Positions 46,426 through 62,224 of a DNA stretch of 64,000 bases are shown one piece after another; the stretch's first letter is position 1; every line of letters begins with the position of its first letter. The notes under the pieces were generated by a model that did no database searches, was not told the DNA's origin, and saw only the letters and a list, made by a program, of their open reading frames with translations. The stretch comes from Paralvinella palmiformis (lineage: Eukaryota > Annelida > Polychaeta > Terebellida > Alvinellidae): positions 860,001-924,000 of the forward strand of contig JAODUP010000015.1 of assembly GCA_025642065.1 (NCBI GenBank). The letters run 5' to 3'. A program made the translations under genes and the position numbers.

Positions 46426-48022
46426 TTATTTCCATGCTCCAATCTGAGATTTAAGGAATGCAAGCTCCTCCTTTTTTGCTGTACTTGGTCTAGTATCTGG
46501 ACGAGAGGACTCTGTTAAGCTGACCTTTGAACTCTTTATTGAAGACAAGTCTGGTGTGAGAGGTTTCAGACGTAGGACACCGGCTGATTTAGCTCTCATT
46601 TTTGCTGGAGCGGATATCGATCTGTTCTGATTCATGTTTGTCTTGCGTGAGACAACGCTCGTCTTTGGTCGTTTGCCTAAAATGGTAAATACACCCGTGG
46701 TATCACAACATCATCAGTATTAGGGCTTTTATAAATTATGACACATCATATAAAGGTTAATGCAATGTGATATCAGTAAGTCATCATTAATAATATCAAC
46801 TCACCATGCTTAGGTGGTAACACTGGAGGCCCTCCATTGATCTCCAAACTGGAATACATTGAAGACATTCATTTATCAAAAGTTGTCATAATATGAGATG
46901 TAATAATCCTAATACCTCGACTAGTCAGATAATTTACACATTAAACCACTGTTGACAAATTGTTTGTTTTATAAAGAATATTCCACATAACAATAGGGTT
47001 AGTTGACTGTAAACAGAAAATAGAAGGTTATAAAGTCATGTAGGTGGTCTAAAAACAAATTGGGGCACCTATGCAAAAAAGGATTAGAATATGTACCATT
47101 CATCAAACACTTAGACAATTGTAGGATACCAGATGGAAATTAAAATATATTATTCCTGTGAACCTCACTGCTAAGAATAGGCTCTGAAGCTGATTAAATG
47201 GTTCTGATTTTGATCCAGATAACACCAGGTCTCGTATTGCAATGAAAACAGTTTATATATACATTATATTTTTTATAAAACCTCATAAAATAACCAGAAC
47301 ATTTATGGATATTTTTCTTCTCAAATATAAAGTTTGCTGCTCTTTAAACCTTCATCATTTTAACACTTGATAATGATCAACAAAATATTTATTTAAATAT
47401 TAACTATAATATCAGAAAATGTGGTAGACAGTTTAAAACATGGCAATGAGAAATAAACACATAACACATGTGAAACTTGATAACAAACAACAAAATATAT
47501 TCAGTGGGAAAACTTTGGTTTTCTAAAACTAGTAGTTGGTGACATTAAAATACCTTTAACTATTGGTAGATGTTTGTGTATAGAGGAGGCTGAGCTATTC
47601 AAAGGGGAACAATCCGTCCAAAATCTCTTAACTATATACCAATTATTCCCCATTATTCAAAGTTAATGAGTTATTTGTATACATAGAGAAAATGTCTCAC
47701 CTTAGACATGGCAAGCCAACAATTTTTGCTCGTTCAAATTCCTCTGTGAAATCCTTGCATATTTTTGGATGTTTTCCAATATTTTTCAGTAATCTATCAT
47801 ACAGTCCTGGTGTGTTCCTACATGCTGTCAACATCTGCCTGGCTGCTGTTCTGTTGAAAGAGAGATAGCCAAGAGCAACTGCAGAATGAAATCTGACCTG
47901 GTCATTGGGATCATGTAGCCTTTCCAGAAGTAAATCAATTGCACCAACAGTGACCATAGCATCAGGGATACCTGCTCGGGTGTGTGCCAAACTGGACATC
48001 AAACTTGCTGTTGAAAAATAAA

Positions 48023-48064
<42 letters not shown>

Positions 48065-51000
48065 TAGTCACAAAAATAAATAATATATAAATTTAATGTG
48101 TTTCCATGATGCCAGTGAACATCAAACTTGAAAATAACACACACACACACAAAAATTAATATAGTCACAAGAAATAAATGTGTTTCCAGGACGTCACTTC
48201 ACTGACTTATCAGACACTAGATTACATACATCTAAGACTAACTGCCCTTACTGATAAAGCCCAAAACAGCATGTTATCTATTAATATTATCAATACTTAC
48301 TGGCAAAAATTACTGCTTTATCATCTTGAGAGTGTAGAATATTGACTAAAGCTGTAACACCTTTAGCTGTCAGTGTCACCTGATCAACATCGACAATCAC
48401 TCTCGCTAACACTACAGTCTGCGGAAAATGATAAAATATTAAACATGGTATACATTTGGACAATCTAAATGCTTACTTAAATTGCATAAACATTTGAGGA
48501 TGTGCCGGGATTAACTAAAAAATAATTACATTAAATGGGTGCTTCAATAGGTTCTGAAGAATTAACATCAACAAGCACATAACAAAAGACAATCTACGGA
48601 TGTACACACACCCACTCTGATTAGCATGCATCAACTATATTACTTGCCTGGAAAGCAGCATAGCAAATGTTGTATTCATTGTCTGACTCCAGGAAGTCTT
48701 GAAAATAGTGGAAATACACTCCACCAGCCTCTCGGATTCTATACTGTTGTGACGTGTTATTAAATGCAAAGATTGCCAAAGCAAATCCTGCCTTCAAACG
48801 TAGCTCCTGGGAAAAAGAATGCCAAACAGCATTAAAAATGAAAGTCCAAAAAATCCATCTCCAAATGTTCAAAATAAGTTTATCAAAGCCAGTATGAAGG
48901 TCATTGAGAAATAGTCACAAAGCAGTAGCTTATAATCAAAGAAGAAATTGCAGTGTTGAGATCACAGAGTCAGATCAGTGTCAAAGCCAGAGTACTAATC
49001 TGAGATCTATTCATAACTGACAATAGTTAAAAATAATTAATATACACTATTTACTGTGGGCTTAACTTACCTCTGATGCTTGTTTCAGAAGATCAAACAA
49101 TACATCATACTGAAAAGCGGACTCTTCCTGCAACTTCTCTTGGTTTTCATGATGACCCAGTATGACACAGCCTAAAGTGTACGCAACTTCTACTTGGATC
49201 TCACGGGTAGGAGGTGTCATTAAGAGCTGCACCAAGAGAGGGATTGCACGTTCCTCAGCCATCTTGGTCTGTGTTATTTTGTTGTTCTTGTGAGCCAGAC
49301 CTATAAATAGAGATTAGCTTGAGTGAGCTAGATTTATGGCACATATTCCAAATGTATGCTATTTTTATACATATAGGTATGCGTTACATCACAAGATAAT
49401 ATATCTGATAAATCATATCCCATATCATGTTAAAAATAAGGTAAATTATATCACATACTGTTCATTAGTAATATTTCCTTGTTTACAATGTTGTATTACA
49501 TATGGGTACTACTTAAGTACCTGATATGACATAACATATACATAGTATGAAAAGTTTCTATTCTTAATTCAGAATTCTGATAAGTCATCCAGATGATGTG
49601 ATCATGATTTTTCATTCCCTGTTCCAGTGCCATTCCATATACTGCTACCAGCCACCCACTGCCTAAAACTTCAGTATATCTACACACAAACCTATGACTT
49701 CAATAATGCTGACAAGAATCTCACATACAATATGCTCTCACCTATACACAGAGCACCGAGAGCCTTAATGACAGCCAGTAACACTCTCTCCGATGTTTTA
49801 TGTGACCGCAATAGCCTCACCAGGGGTGGTATCCCTCCTTGTTCTGCTATACGATTTTGACTTTCGATGTCCTCCGTACCAAGAGCAGTCATCCCAAGAC
49901 AACCTGATTTGGCACAATGTAATGAAAACTCACAGAAACGTGACCACAAACAAAACCCAAAATTAAGTTATGAGCCGACATATAGCATTAATTAACAGTA
50001 ATGCCTATAGAGGAAGAAAGTATCATGGTTTATCTAATACTGATACTACATTTCCAATGGTAAATCACCAAAGATATGAAAAAAAGAGGGAAAACCACCT
50101 ACTTTAAATAATGTAAACAGACTGGGTGTTATAGCTTGTACACGATGATTACATACCAACGTACTGAAGCTTCTCTGAGTCTCTGAGTAGGATCTCAATC
50201 AGTTGTGGAATGCCGATCCTCTCAGCTATATATTTCTGCTGGACAATCGTCTGACCAGCTAATGCCCATAAAGCACACGATGCTTGCTCCTTCACCTCCA
50301 TAGAAAACATCTAGCAAGCAACATCAGGTCACAATTAGTGTATGAAATTATTGTAGAGAAAGAACATCAGATCAGATAACACAGTATCTGTTGAGACAAC
50401 GAAAGCTTGACAGAACTGAAGACATCTGAACTAGCACATTGAATCATGTTTATATCTGCCAAAATAAAAAATGTATATTAATAAATAAGGAAAAAAGTGT
50501 TTAAATTTTATTCTGTGGGATTTTGTCCCTCTTTTCATTATGTCCTGTGGTATTTCATACTGTGAGATTTTGTCTCGATACCATCTCAAAACTGTGGTGA
50601 ATGTCAACTGACAAATAGAATAATCACATGAGATATTATTGGTCAGGAGACACTGATGTCTAAAGTCACACTGTTGATAATTGCAATAAAACTGTTATGT
50701 ATTTTCCTGGATTGTAAGCACGTATTTGAAAAAAAGAAACTGAATAATCCAACTAGAACAATGATGCTAAAACTACATGACTATAGGTACTGACATAGAG
50801 ATTTCTGTCCTGAGCCTATATTTGTATCAGCATCAATGGTTGGAACTTAATTAACCTTGAAAGAATATCTGAAAACTGGGTTCATTCTAGAGTCAAATAC
50901 TACCGTGGTTTTATACAGTCAGTATATAATAATGGCTAATAGATTTTATTATTTTTTATTATCATCATATTTACAGTCAACTCCTGAATAAACAAACTGT

Positions 51001-54000
51001 ATAAGGATGAGGTCATAATTTGGATAAACTTTATGGTTCAGATATTCTATATGGCACTATAGTACATTCAAGATATATAGTAACTATTTAGTAAGTTTCA
51101 GCTAAAGAGAATTTCTCTTGTTCGAGATTATGTTATTCAAGATTTGACTATTTTAGTATAATTTGTAAAGTACATTTCTGCATCATATTTAGCTTTTTGC
51201 CATTATTTTGAAGGATATCATAAAATGTTGTGAACAATCATTTATAACATAAAAGTAATGCAGCCAGCATAAGTATTAAAATACTGTGACATTTAGTTTA
51301 CCTGAACTTTTACTTAATAAAGCTGTACTTTACAAACAGATGAACATTTATTATATTTATTAGATCAATATCTACCGTATATATGTGTGTATATGCCGCA
51401 CTTTTGATATAGTGAAATCGTTGTCAAACGCGAGTGCATCTTATAAATGGGTCAGACTAAAAGGGAAGGTCATATTTGGCATAATTTAGGGGGAAATACA
51501 ATAATATTGTTTTACAACATTAATAATATATATATGAACAACAAACAAATTAATTAGGTATGTTTTCGCTGTTGTCTTTAGAAGCCAAACTTAATCATGA
51601 TAACCGCCAGTGAGTAGCGTGGTGTCAACCTGTTGTCAAGTAATAATTTATAGGTAATGTAGTCAGGGTCAGACTGTCGCTGGTACCAAGGCCATCTGGG
51701 AATGGCCAGCACATGATTTATTATCTAGAGGTGTCAAATGATCCAGATGGCAATTAATCTGTTTGATGCACAGAGATCAGAAAAGGAATCCAGTAAAGTA
51801 CGACGATTTGGTTCTACAAAAGGCGTATGTCCAAATCGACTGTGCTACGAAAACGGCCGCACTATGACCAATACAGCCACCTCCATAAATTATTAGACGC
51901 AGATTTTATTTTTGGTCTATCTAAGACGTGTCATTACTGTTGAAATGTGTGAGCGTGTGTAATTGAACGGAACGGCAGATGAGGCCACGCAAAGAATGAC
52001 CATAGAAGCGACATCAAAGGAAAACGTTTACAGCAAACAATGTGTTAATTACTTCCAAAGCTGGCACATGGGAACTACTAATAAACCTGAGGCGCTGTTG
52101 TTACCTATCATCACACAGTAGGTGAAAACGGCCTGGGATTAAATTGACCCTGACGAAGAAGGCGAAATGTATGATGAGATGATGACACCTGAACAGATAA
52201 CACATATATTCAATGAAGATAGTGATGATGATGAATTTTTGGGCTTTGAATAAATTTGCTGATCTTATACACGGGTTCGACTCTAGGGGGGTTTATTGGT
52301 CAAAAACCTGGTGCATCTTACACATGTGTGCTGCCTATAATCAAGTATATACGGTGTTCTTTTTTAATGAAGGTAAATACTGTTTGACAAGAATAACTAA
52401 ATGAAACATGGTTTGTATACTGATTAACTTAACAGATGCAGCTAATGCTAACACACACAAACATAACAATAGCTAAAAAACAAGACAATTGCATGAGTGA
52501 AGCAGAGAATACCAGCATATGGCACTCAATGTAGATCAGTCATGTGGTAGTTAATTATGTACTTATATATAAAGAATGATTTTGTTTAGTTCACCTTCAG
52601 CAGCCTAAGTAAAGCTTTGGGAGAATCAAGATCAAGGAAAGCCTTCTGACTGGCGGCATTCATCTTAGCTAATGACTCCATTGCACTGGCAGCTTTCACC
52701 TGTACTGTGATATTGTGACCTTTAATCAGGTGAACAATAGGCCTGCAATAAACACAGGTAAATCACTCAGGATGTGTCAATAAAACGCACAGACATGTGA
52801 CATCAGAAACATGCGAATTCAGAAAACAGAACTAAATTGAACACAAGATCAAATCGCTCGATATGTGATGTGATGGTGAAAAGGTGAGCAGAGGAACATA
52901 TAATATAAACAAACCAAAGTGTATCAGTTTCTTAAATCAAAGTTTGTTTACATACTTGACAGCACCTTCCTCTACAATCATATTTTGGTTGTCATGGTGA
53001 TCCTTAGACATGGCAGCAATAGCCGCAGCTGAGGCTGCCTGAAGGATATCTGTAATAAAATATAGAGAACTTGCCTTACGTAACAATAAAATTACGTACA
53101 ACACAAAATGTCATGCTAAGAATGCATCTAAACGATACTACTCTCTTACCAGAATTGACAGTATCTCCCAAAAACTCTACAAGGGGCTCAACCCCCTCAT
53201 GTTGTGCTACAGCAGTTTGGTTTTCATAATTGTCAGTACACAACACTCTTATGGCGTTGACTGCATTGACGAGGACATCTTCGAGCTCGGACTCTAGCAG
53301 ATTGATGAGAGCTGGTATGGCGCCTTGCTCAGAGAGCGCGTCTTGGTTATCATCGACACATGCTATATCAGAAAGGATGATGGCTGCCCTTGACTGGATC
53401 TCATCAACTGGCGAGGATAACAACTGGATCAGGATTGGGCCGGCTCTGGCATCAGTCAATGATCGCCGCACCTCATTGTTTTCTGAGATGTTGCAGAGTA
53501 CTGAGGCTGCCACCGACTGGATTTCTTGGTTTTCAATCTTCAGTAAGTCAACTAGTGCTGATATACCACCTGAGGTAGACCAGGTCATAAAAATATAATC
53601 TGAGTAACATCCACATCATAAAATACCACTCATTTGCTTATGGGTACTCTTGCTGTGTGTTTATATGTGCTTGCATGCATGAATGTGTGTGTGTGTGTGT
53701 GCTTGTGTGTCCATTAGTCAGCTATCTATTTTATCTTACCAGCATTCAGGATAGATTTCCAATGGTCATTGTCAGAAGTAGACATCACCTCGAGGCATTT
53801 TACAGCAGCGTCTTGTTTCTTCATGTCTCCTCGTAACATTCCTTCATTTCAGCACAACAAAACATCAACACAATAATACTACAATCAGGAAATGTTATAC
53901 AAATTAATATCAAACTCATATTCATAGCTCACACAACTAACTTAAAAATACCAACGAAGAAGCTTTTACTCACCAACCAAAATATCCCACACCTTAACGT

Positions 54001-57000
54001 CAGGATGATTCCATCTGATAAAGAATTCTAGCACGTTCGTATGGAATCTCATGGCAGCCAGGTGAATGATGTTATTGCCTTCAGCATCCTTTCGGAGCAC
54101 AAAAGCTCCAAGATTTATGAGACATTTCAAAGCTGACAAAGCACCAGAACTAGCAGCCAGGAGTAGTGGTGTACTTTGGATGCTGAAACACAAAATATTT
54201 ATAACAGTTCTGCCACATACTATCAAGGATAAGGATCTCTCTTAAGTTCCTTGCCTCTTATGAATATGAATCTATACAATATATATGTCATGAATGAGAC
54301 ACCAACAAAACAAGGAATAGTTGAATGTGTGTGTGAGAGAGAAATTAAGAGGGAGCATCAAATAATGCAGGTTTAATAAAATATAAGAGATTAATAGAGA
54401 TACTGTTACATATGTCAGTAGTGCTGCCAGCATCATATTATAGAGAAAAGTACTCAATTCAACAAAAAGTACATAAATATATTTAAACATTATTTGTAAT
54501 GCACAACATCTTATACTCATTTCGAAATTACCGTTACACACTGTATTCACTTAAGTTCCATGGATGTTTTGATTACCTCTTATTAACCAACCCATCTGAA
54601 ACCTTAATGGTCTCTAAATTCCAGAAGTGAATACATCAATGTGTAAACAACTACAATGAAACATCACATAATTTGACATCCATGAGCTTATTCACAGCCT
54701 TGGTTCGAGTGAAAAATTATATTATGATGTCAATTGATCAAGGTAAGCCAGTAATACTTGTTCTTCTGGACCTGTCTGTTGCATTTGATACAGTTGACCA
54801 TAATGTACTTTCCTCTAGGTTAAAAGACATGTTTGGTCTGTCAGGTAGAGTACTTGAATGGTTTAGATCCTATCTGGAACAATGCTCCCAGAGAGTGTCT
54901 GTTCATGGTATTTTATCTGACATTCAGTTTTTGTTATCTGGTGTACCACAGGGTTCAGTTCTTGGTCCTCTGGTTTTCACAATGTATACCCGTCCTCTTG
55001 GGATCATTGCGCAGCGATATGGGGTTAAATATCACTTGTATGCTGATGACACACAGCTGTATATATCACTGGATCCTGAAAATGAGTTAAATTTCTCCTC
55101 TTCCTTGAAGAATTTAGAACATTGTATTGCCGATATTCGGTTATGGATGACTCAAAATCTTCTAAAACTAAATGATAATAAAACAAATATTTTATATTTG
55201 GCATCACCACATTGTGTTAAATCCCTAAAGACACCAGCATTACAGATGGGTGCATCTTCAATTACCCCTAATGGGTCAGTAAAAAATCTAGGGGTTATTT
55301 TTTACCAATGTATTAACATGCATGAACATGTCACATCAGTATGCCAAGCTGCCTACTACCATCTTAAGAACATCCACTGTTTAAAAGCTTTCTTGATACA
55401 AGAATCACTTGTAACTGTAGTTCATGCCTTTGTTACATCTCGTATAGACTATTGTAACTCCCTGTTATATGGCATATCTGATTATAACATTAATCTCCTT
55501 CAGCGAATTCAGAATAGTGCAGCTCGCATTGTAACAAATGCTAGAAAATATGATCATATTACCCCAATTCTTCAAAAACTACATTGGCTACCTGTTAGAC
55601 AGCATATCCATTTTAAGATTCTGTTAATAACTTATAAATCTATTAATGATATGGCGCCAGAATACCTGTGTGAACTGGTTTCCATTAGAAAGTCATCCAG
55701 TCAGAAACTATTGCAGGTGCCAGTGTCTTGGCTCAAGTCATATGGTGATTGTGCATTTAGTGTTGCAGCCCCCACTTTGTGGAATAAGTTGCCGGCAAAT
55801 ATTAGAAATGCGTCGCCTCTTGGAAATTTTAAGTCTCTTCTAAAAACACACCTATTTAAGGTCGCTTTCACATATAAATAATTTTGTTATCTTTTAAATC
55901 ATTACAGGGTTTTTACAGACATTATTTGGGGTATTATTATATTACATATTATTTGTACAGTGCCTTTGAATGGCTCCTGTTAGTGAGGGCCCTTTATTAA
56001 ATATACATTATTATTATTACTGTACTGAAGTAGATAGGTGTGTTGTGTTAATTAGTTAGTTAAAGGGACAGTCCACCCTCAGAAAATATTTTTTAAATAT
56101 GTAATGCTTAGAACAGTAACCAAACATTCCACAATAATAATCACGAAATGTAACTGATATCATAGATATAGGGAAATAATCCAGATTACTGGAGGGCCAT
56201 CATTACGGCTGCACCGGAAGCCAGATTCAAAGGTGGGAAGGATAAAACTGAAATGCTGTGATGTCACATGGGTGCTCTCTAGACTGACATGGATTATAAT
56301 TTCTCGTGAGTGTTAATATCTGAGCCATTTTGAATCATCTTCCTCTTGTAAGGTTCCTTCTGGCTCAAACTGATATGGATGTATGTCATTCATGACGTAA
56401 TTTTAACAAGATAATGCCGTTAAGTTCTGGAATAAATCTTTGCTCACACTTGTTTACATGCTACTGTACAGGCTCTACAGACTTCAGGTCAACCGTATAA
56501 GCTGAAGTGACATCAACATTCAGGAGCTTCCGGTCTTTGTCTAGCTTCAAAATGGTGGCATCCACAGGCCATTAAAAGTTGATTAATCAGCACTTTGAAG
56601 TGGATTATTTAATATGTGGGTGATCGTTTACACATTTTGACATTATTTATGATATTTGTGAGGGTAGCTGTATAATTTAGTCCTGAAAATTTTAAATGAA
56701 GGTGGACTATCCCTTTAATAGTCTTAAATAAAAACATTAAAACTTGACTACATATGCACACTATATTTAACTGATCTATACAAGACAAAAACAACTAAAA
56801 ATGCAAAACATTATAAAAATAGTAAAAAATTATATTTGAGTAAAAAAACTCAACACTTTTATAAAGTACAATCTGGCAGCACTGTGTTAGTCACTAGTAG
56901 ATGAAATATTTTATACTACTTATAATATTCTGTTCATAATTACTGAACAAACTTTCTTTTCATTAACATATTCTACATATATACATGGCTATATGAATAA

Positions 57001-60000
57001 CAAAACTTGGTGCTATATATAAATTAAGACACGTACTCATTTCTTGTTGGATATTCAATCATATTTTCATCTTTATGTGCCAACAGCTTTATAACAGCCT
57101 CGTGGTCATAGTATGATGCGTGATGTATGGGAAGCCAGCCATCTTGGTCAGTTATTGTGGGCTGAGCATTAATCGCGAGCATACACGAGATGGAATCCAG
57201 AGCCCCACAGCGAGCTGCCAGGTGTAACGGTGTCGGACCTAATGACATGTGGGCACATGTGTTAAAACATAACAAGAGTTATGATGGGTCACAAATGTAT
57301 CATTTTCTGGAAAAAACTCAAACTTGTATATGCATGAAGCAGGGTCGCTATACACAATGGTGTTAGATGATTTAGAATAAAGTCTGTATGATTAATAGTT
57401 ATTTATTAAAGAAAATTATGTCAATGCATACCAACTAAATTACTACAAATTAGTTTAATGCGTCAATATTTATTAAAATTATTATTTTTAATTATTAAAG
57501 TTATTCAAGCAATGTGATCACATAAATATCATACTCAAGACATACAGATTAAAAGAGAATTACCTGACAAGATAGTGTCACAATAAAAGGTTAAAGAAAG
57601 GTATTAAACCTAGAAATGAGTCACTTCTTGAACCTCAATAATCGTTGAACATATATCAAAGCGTGGATTTCACAATATAGCATGCACTTGCTCAGCCTAA
57701 TCTACTGACTTCTAGCTCTAACAACACTTCAGCACTTATTCTTCCATGCGTTGAAATTGTGCTATTTCTGCATGTGTATGCTTTCATCAGGTATGCAAAG
57801 GTTACTTGTTGAGTTGGTAGACTTGAAGTCTAATTCTATACCATACACAAGTTTTATTTCCATAATGTGTTTATAGATACATAATTTAGTTGTAGCAAAT
57901 CTTCATCACTATAAGTACAACCACAAAACATAAAATGGTCAGAAAAAATACATAAACACAAGCACTATAAACAGGTCGACACTGATCAATATACAATTTA
58001 ATCAATTGTAATATCTACAATTGGTATTTATAATAATACTTTCTAGTAATAGTATGCAGTGTTATGGCTATACACAATCAAATTAAATTAGTTAAGTTAG
58101 GTTAGTAAAGATTTTGTAAAAGAAGGTCAGTGATGAATTGGTACACACCACTAACCATATAGATCATGCAAAAGTACCTGTAAGCATGAAAAAAAGCCAA
58201 CCTAAATTAGGAACTTGCTGATCTAAATAATAATAATCCACTTTTCATTTCTCACTCCAAAATGGACATTTCAAACAAACATCCACCATTACTGTAAGCA
58301 AATGAACATTACTAAATAAAGTGGAGAGAGATATATTCATTAAAATAATGGTATTTACAAGAGTATAGATACAACTGTATCCCCTTCTTTCATCACCACA
58401 GTATCAATGTACATATTATTTCCCATAGGTTTAAATCTCTAGCATGCATGTTATTAGAGTAAAATAGCTAGCTACTAAAACTCATAAATGAATTCACTAA
58501 ATTTGCAAGGTCTAACGTTTCTGCTACATCAGGTCTCCAGGATTACTCATAAAAGTTAAGAAAATATTTCAAAGCAAGCTAACACCTATGTCATTTTACC
58601 ATTGAATCTCTGTCCAGATTTCAATTTGGTTACTGCAAGAATTAATGTGGGTCTCTAATATTATAACAAGTCATAAAAATGTATGCACACATCCTCCCAT
58701 TTATAACAAAACTTAGTGTATCTCAAAACAACAATAACTTGGCATCATGCAATGTTATAAAATGATACCACCTTAATACATGGCAGGGTTTATCAGTATA
58801 CTGCAGGATAAATAGTTGTTGATTTGCAAGTTTAAAGAAGCATATTTAAGTTATCTCAATGCCATGTGTAAAGTAAACAAAAATATTCACACATAATGAT
58901 ATTCCACATATAAATTAGCAAAAAGGCTAATAATTGAATATTAGTACAAGTAAGTGCTCAAATAATCAGGAAATATGATAAGATGAATATGTTAGCTAAA
59001 CAATATAAAGAATAAAACTGACTTCAATATCAATAGAGCAAATCTTAAAAGATTTGCATTAACCATTTATTGTGACTGTATCACTAGTCCAATAACAGAT
59101 GCGTGAATACTGATTGTGATATTGTATAGAATGTTCAGAATTTAGGCCTAATTATATTTGAAATATGACAATGATAATATTCAAACGGAGAACCAAATAA
59201 GTATATTCATCAATGTTAGAATGGATCCTTACAGTATAGACAGTGGAATTGCTTTTATGTTCTTTTTAAAAAAATGCAAAGAAGGGAAATATTTGTGAAG
59301 CCAACTGTCAAAATACAGATCACACAAAATATGATATTATTATTTGACACAAAATTCAGCTGAAGCATAAATAATACCAATTATGAATACGGAGAATAGA
59401 TTCCATTTGCTGTATGTTGCTAGCGAGACTTCAAAATATAAATGCAAAGTTTAGAAATGAACAACCATTTTATGTGTGATCTATATTACACAGAAAAAAA
59501 TGACTAAAGACCTAAATTGATATATTTTGGTATTTATCATGCAAGATTGAGGTGTCAAAAAGATTGGCTTGAAAAGCATTCCTTAATCATGCACAGGTGA
59601 AGAGCTCTAGTTTACCCGTTCTTTCACTGCTTGGCACAAATTCTACAAACAAAAACAATGTTAGAAATGACAATATAAATTTATCTCCACACATCACTTC
59701 CCACACCCAGAAGAAACAAGCAATTTATCAGAATGTGTGAAAATAGCAAATCCAGAAGAAAATCCATTGTGAAAAAGTCCCTGCAGTTTCCACATGAACA
59801 AATGCGGTGAGCACATATTACTTTTAAGCTGAAGCAGGTGAATAATTGTTTTCAGTAAAACATTTCTCGACACCTTAGTAAATTTAAATAAAAATAATCA
59901 GTATCACACCTGAGCTGCTATAGCTGTACATCTTTAATTATATCAGTTAATTGATATTACACACTGATATGAACAGCCACTCAGTATCAACAGAGCTTTT

Positions 60001-62149
60001 ACTATAAATCTACTGTGCAATGATTAACTACCTAGGGATGGTTCGGTTTACTGTAACATATGCTGTGTCTGCTTGTAACTCTGAAAGATGCCAATTGTTC
60101 AGGTAGCTAGTACAACTAAAAACTGTCAACATTCCGAACAGTGTCTGATGAAAACAAAAGTGATACAAGTTATTGGGAAATAGTATTTTCTCAAAGACAA
60201 CAGTGTGTGTGCATGTGTGTGTGTGTGTGTGTGTGTACAAACAAAGAAACTGATAGACAAACCTATATAGCCAGAGAGAGAGAGAGATATAGAGAGAGGG
60301 AGAGAGAGACAGAGAGAGAGAGAGAGCGCACAAGAAAGAGAGAGACAGAGAGATAGAGTACCCATCCAGAAAAAAGAGCTCCAACAATGAATGACTTTTT
60401 CTATGAACCATAGTAATAAAACTGTTACAGAAAACATGACTATAATTAACTGATGACACAAAAATGTATGATGGAAGATACTACAAGACAAAACATAAAT
60501 TGGTCTAGTATCTACCTACCACACTTCCCTGTTCCTTATTATTTGGAGGAAAAAACCCAGTATAATTCTATATTGCTAATACTTAGTCTTACACGGTTAT
60601 TCAAAAAAGCTAATATTACATCGGAATGTCTCAGTTAATTCACTACATATTTCATTATCCTAATGCAATGAATGCAATACAGATAACACTCAGAGAGATG
60701 TGCTACACAAAAAAGCTGGGTAGAAAAATATCTAATTAAAATGACAGACTTAAAATACATATTTTAAAAAAAAACAGGATTTGAAATCTGATGTTTTGAC
60801 ATGGCTTGCTCACACTCCATTTATACCTCATTAATTGTAAATACATCAGACTTCAAAACATGATCATTCCAAAATCATATAACAATAACATAACATGTAT
60901 TTATCTGAAATGCAATATCATTCACATCAACATGCTTTAATGTGCGATACACATGCAATGCTCTATCATCAATTTCTGAAAGAAAGTGATGCCTTTTGTG
61001 GGATAGTGAAGAACACAGTGTACATCACACGTAAATGTGTTGTTTTGGTGATAATTTAATGATTACCTTCATCATCCTCAATTAAGGAATCTTTGATATA
61101 AAATGTAGACTCATTAAGTCAGTAATAATACTAAAATATTAAAGATGGATGACATAAGTTAAGAAGTTTATAGCCATAACTATAAATCCATATATTTTTC
61201 AAAACATTATTTGTTTTCCACTGTGCACAATTTGTTAGCGCAACTTTAACCATCTTCCTTTGCTGTTAAAAATCCATACCCAGATATGCATACAAAAATA
61301 TCATCACATAACGCTGAATATGATAAATATATAAAAATAACATCATGATCTGAATACTTAACACTACATATTCCGGAAAAGTAATAAAATAAAACTATAG
61401 CATAGACAAAAGACAGAATTTCTTACTTTAAAGTAAAGTCTGATATCTGTAATTTTTGTGTGATTAATCTATTACCATGTTGATATATTCTTAATGATTT
61501 TGAATAAACAAAATGATTAACAAATTTGAAGCAGTTCCTACACACAAAACCAGTGTCAGACTGGTGTATTACAGGTAACTAATAGATCACTCGAAAGGTT
61601 TAAAGAATAATTAGCAAAATCAGTTTGTTGGACAATTAATCATACAAAACAAAGGAAAAGATTAGTTATATGTTAATGAGGGCAGTTAGTTTAATAGGGA
61701 CTGTTCACAGATATTATTAAATAAAACTTAATCACACTGTAATAACATTGATAAGGTCTATAAAACAATAAATAACACAACTGCCAATGAAGACCCTAAT
61801 TATGTTATAAATAATATGTTGTATAAGATGTATTAATGAAAGGAGCATTGTTTCACAGTATCTAAAATTCATCTGAAAATAACCTACCTTGAGACAAGAA
61901 GTTATTATTTCGTCTAACATTAACATCCATAGACTGGAGCACTAAGATTGCTATGATGTTTGGCCTGTTGTACATGGCTGCATGGTGCATCAGTGAAAGT
62001 CCTACTTCGTCTTGTTTACTTAATCGAGATCCAGGACACTTTCTGCACAAAGTAGAAAACATGGCCACAAGGCCACGTTGGGCTGCAGCTTTCAGGCCTT
62101 GGGGAGGATTCTAAGAAAAATAAGAAATGATGTAGTTCATATGGTCTTA

Positions 62150-62224
<75 letters not shown>

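Noticed and set aside
53230..53598. Plus-strand 122-codon ORF
   Set aside because: Antisense shadow of the 420-nt ANKAR armadillo exon.
60032..60080. Possible ANKAR exon encoding ELQADTAYVTVNRTIP with good splice sites
   Set aside because: It enters in phase 1 but leaves in phase 2, which puts a stop in the following microexon and does not fit the 57238 exon.
60028..60491. ORFs rich in Ser-Leu or Arg-Glu
   Set aside because: Translations of the GA/CT and GT microsatellites.
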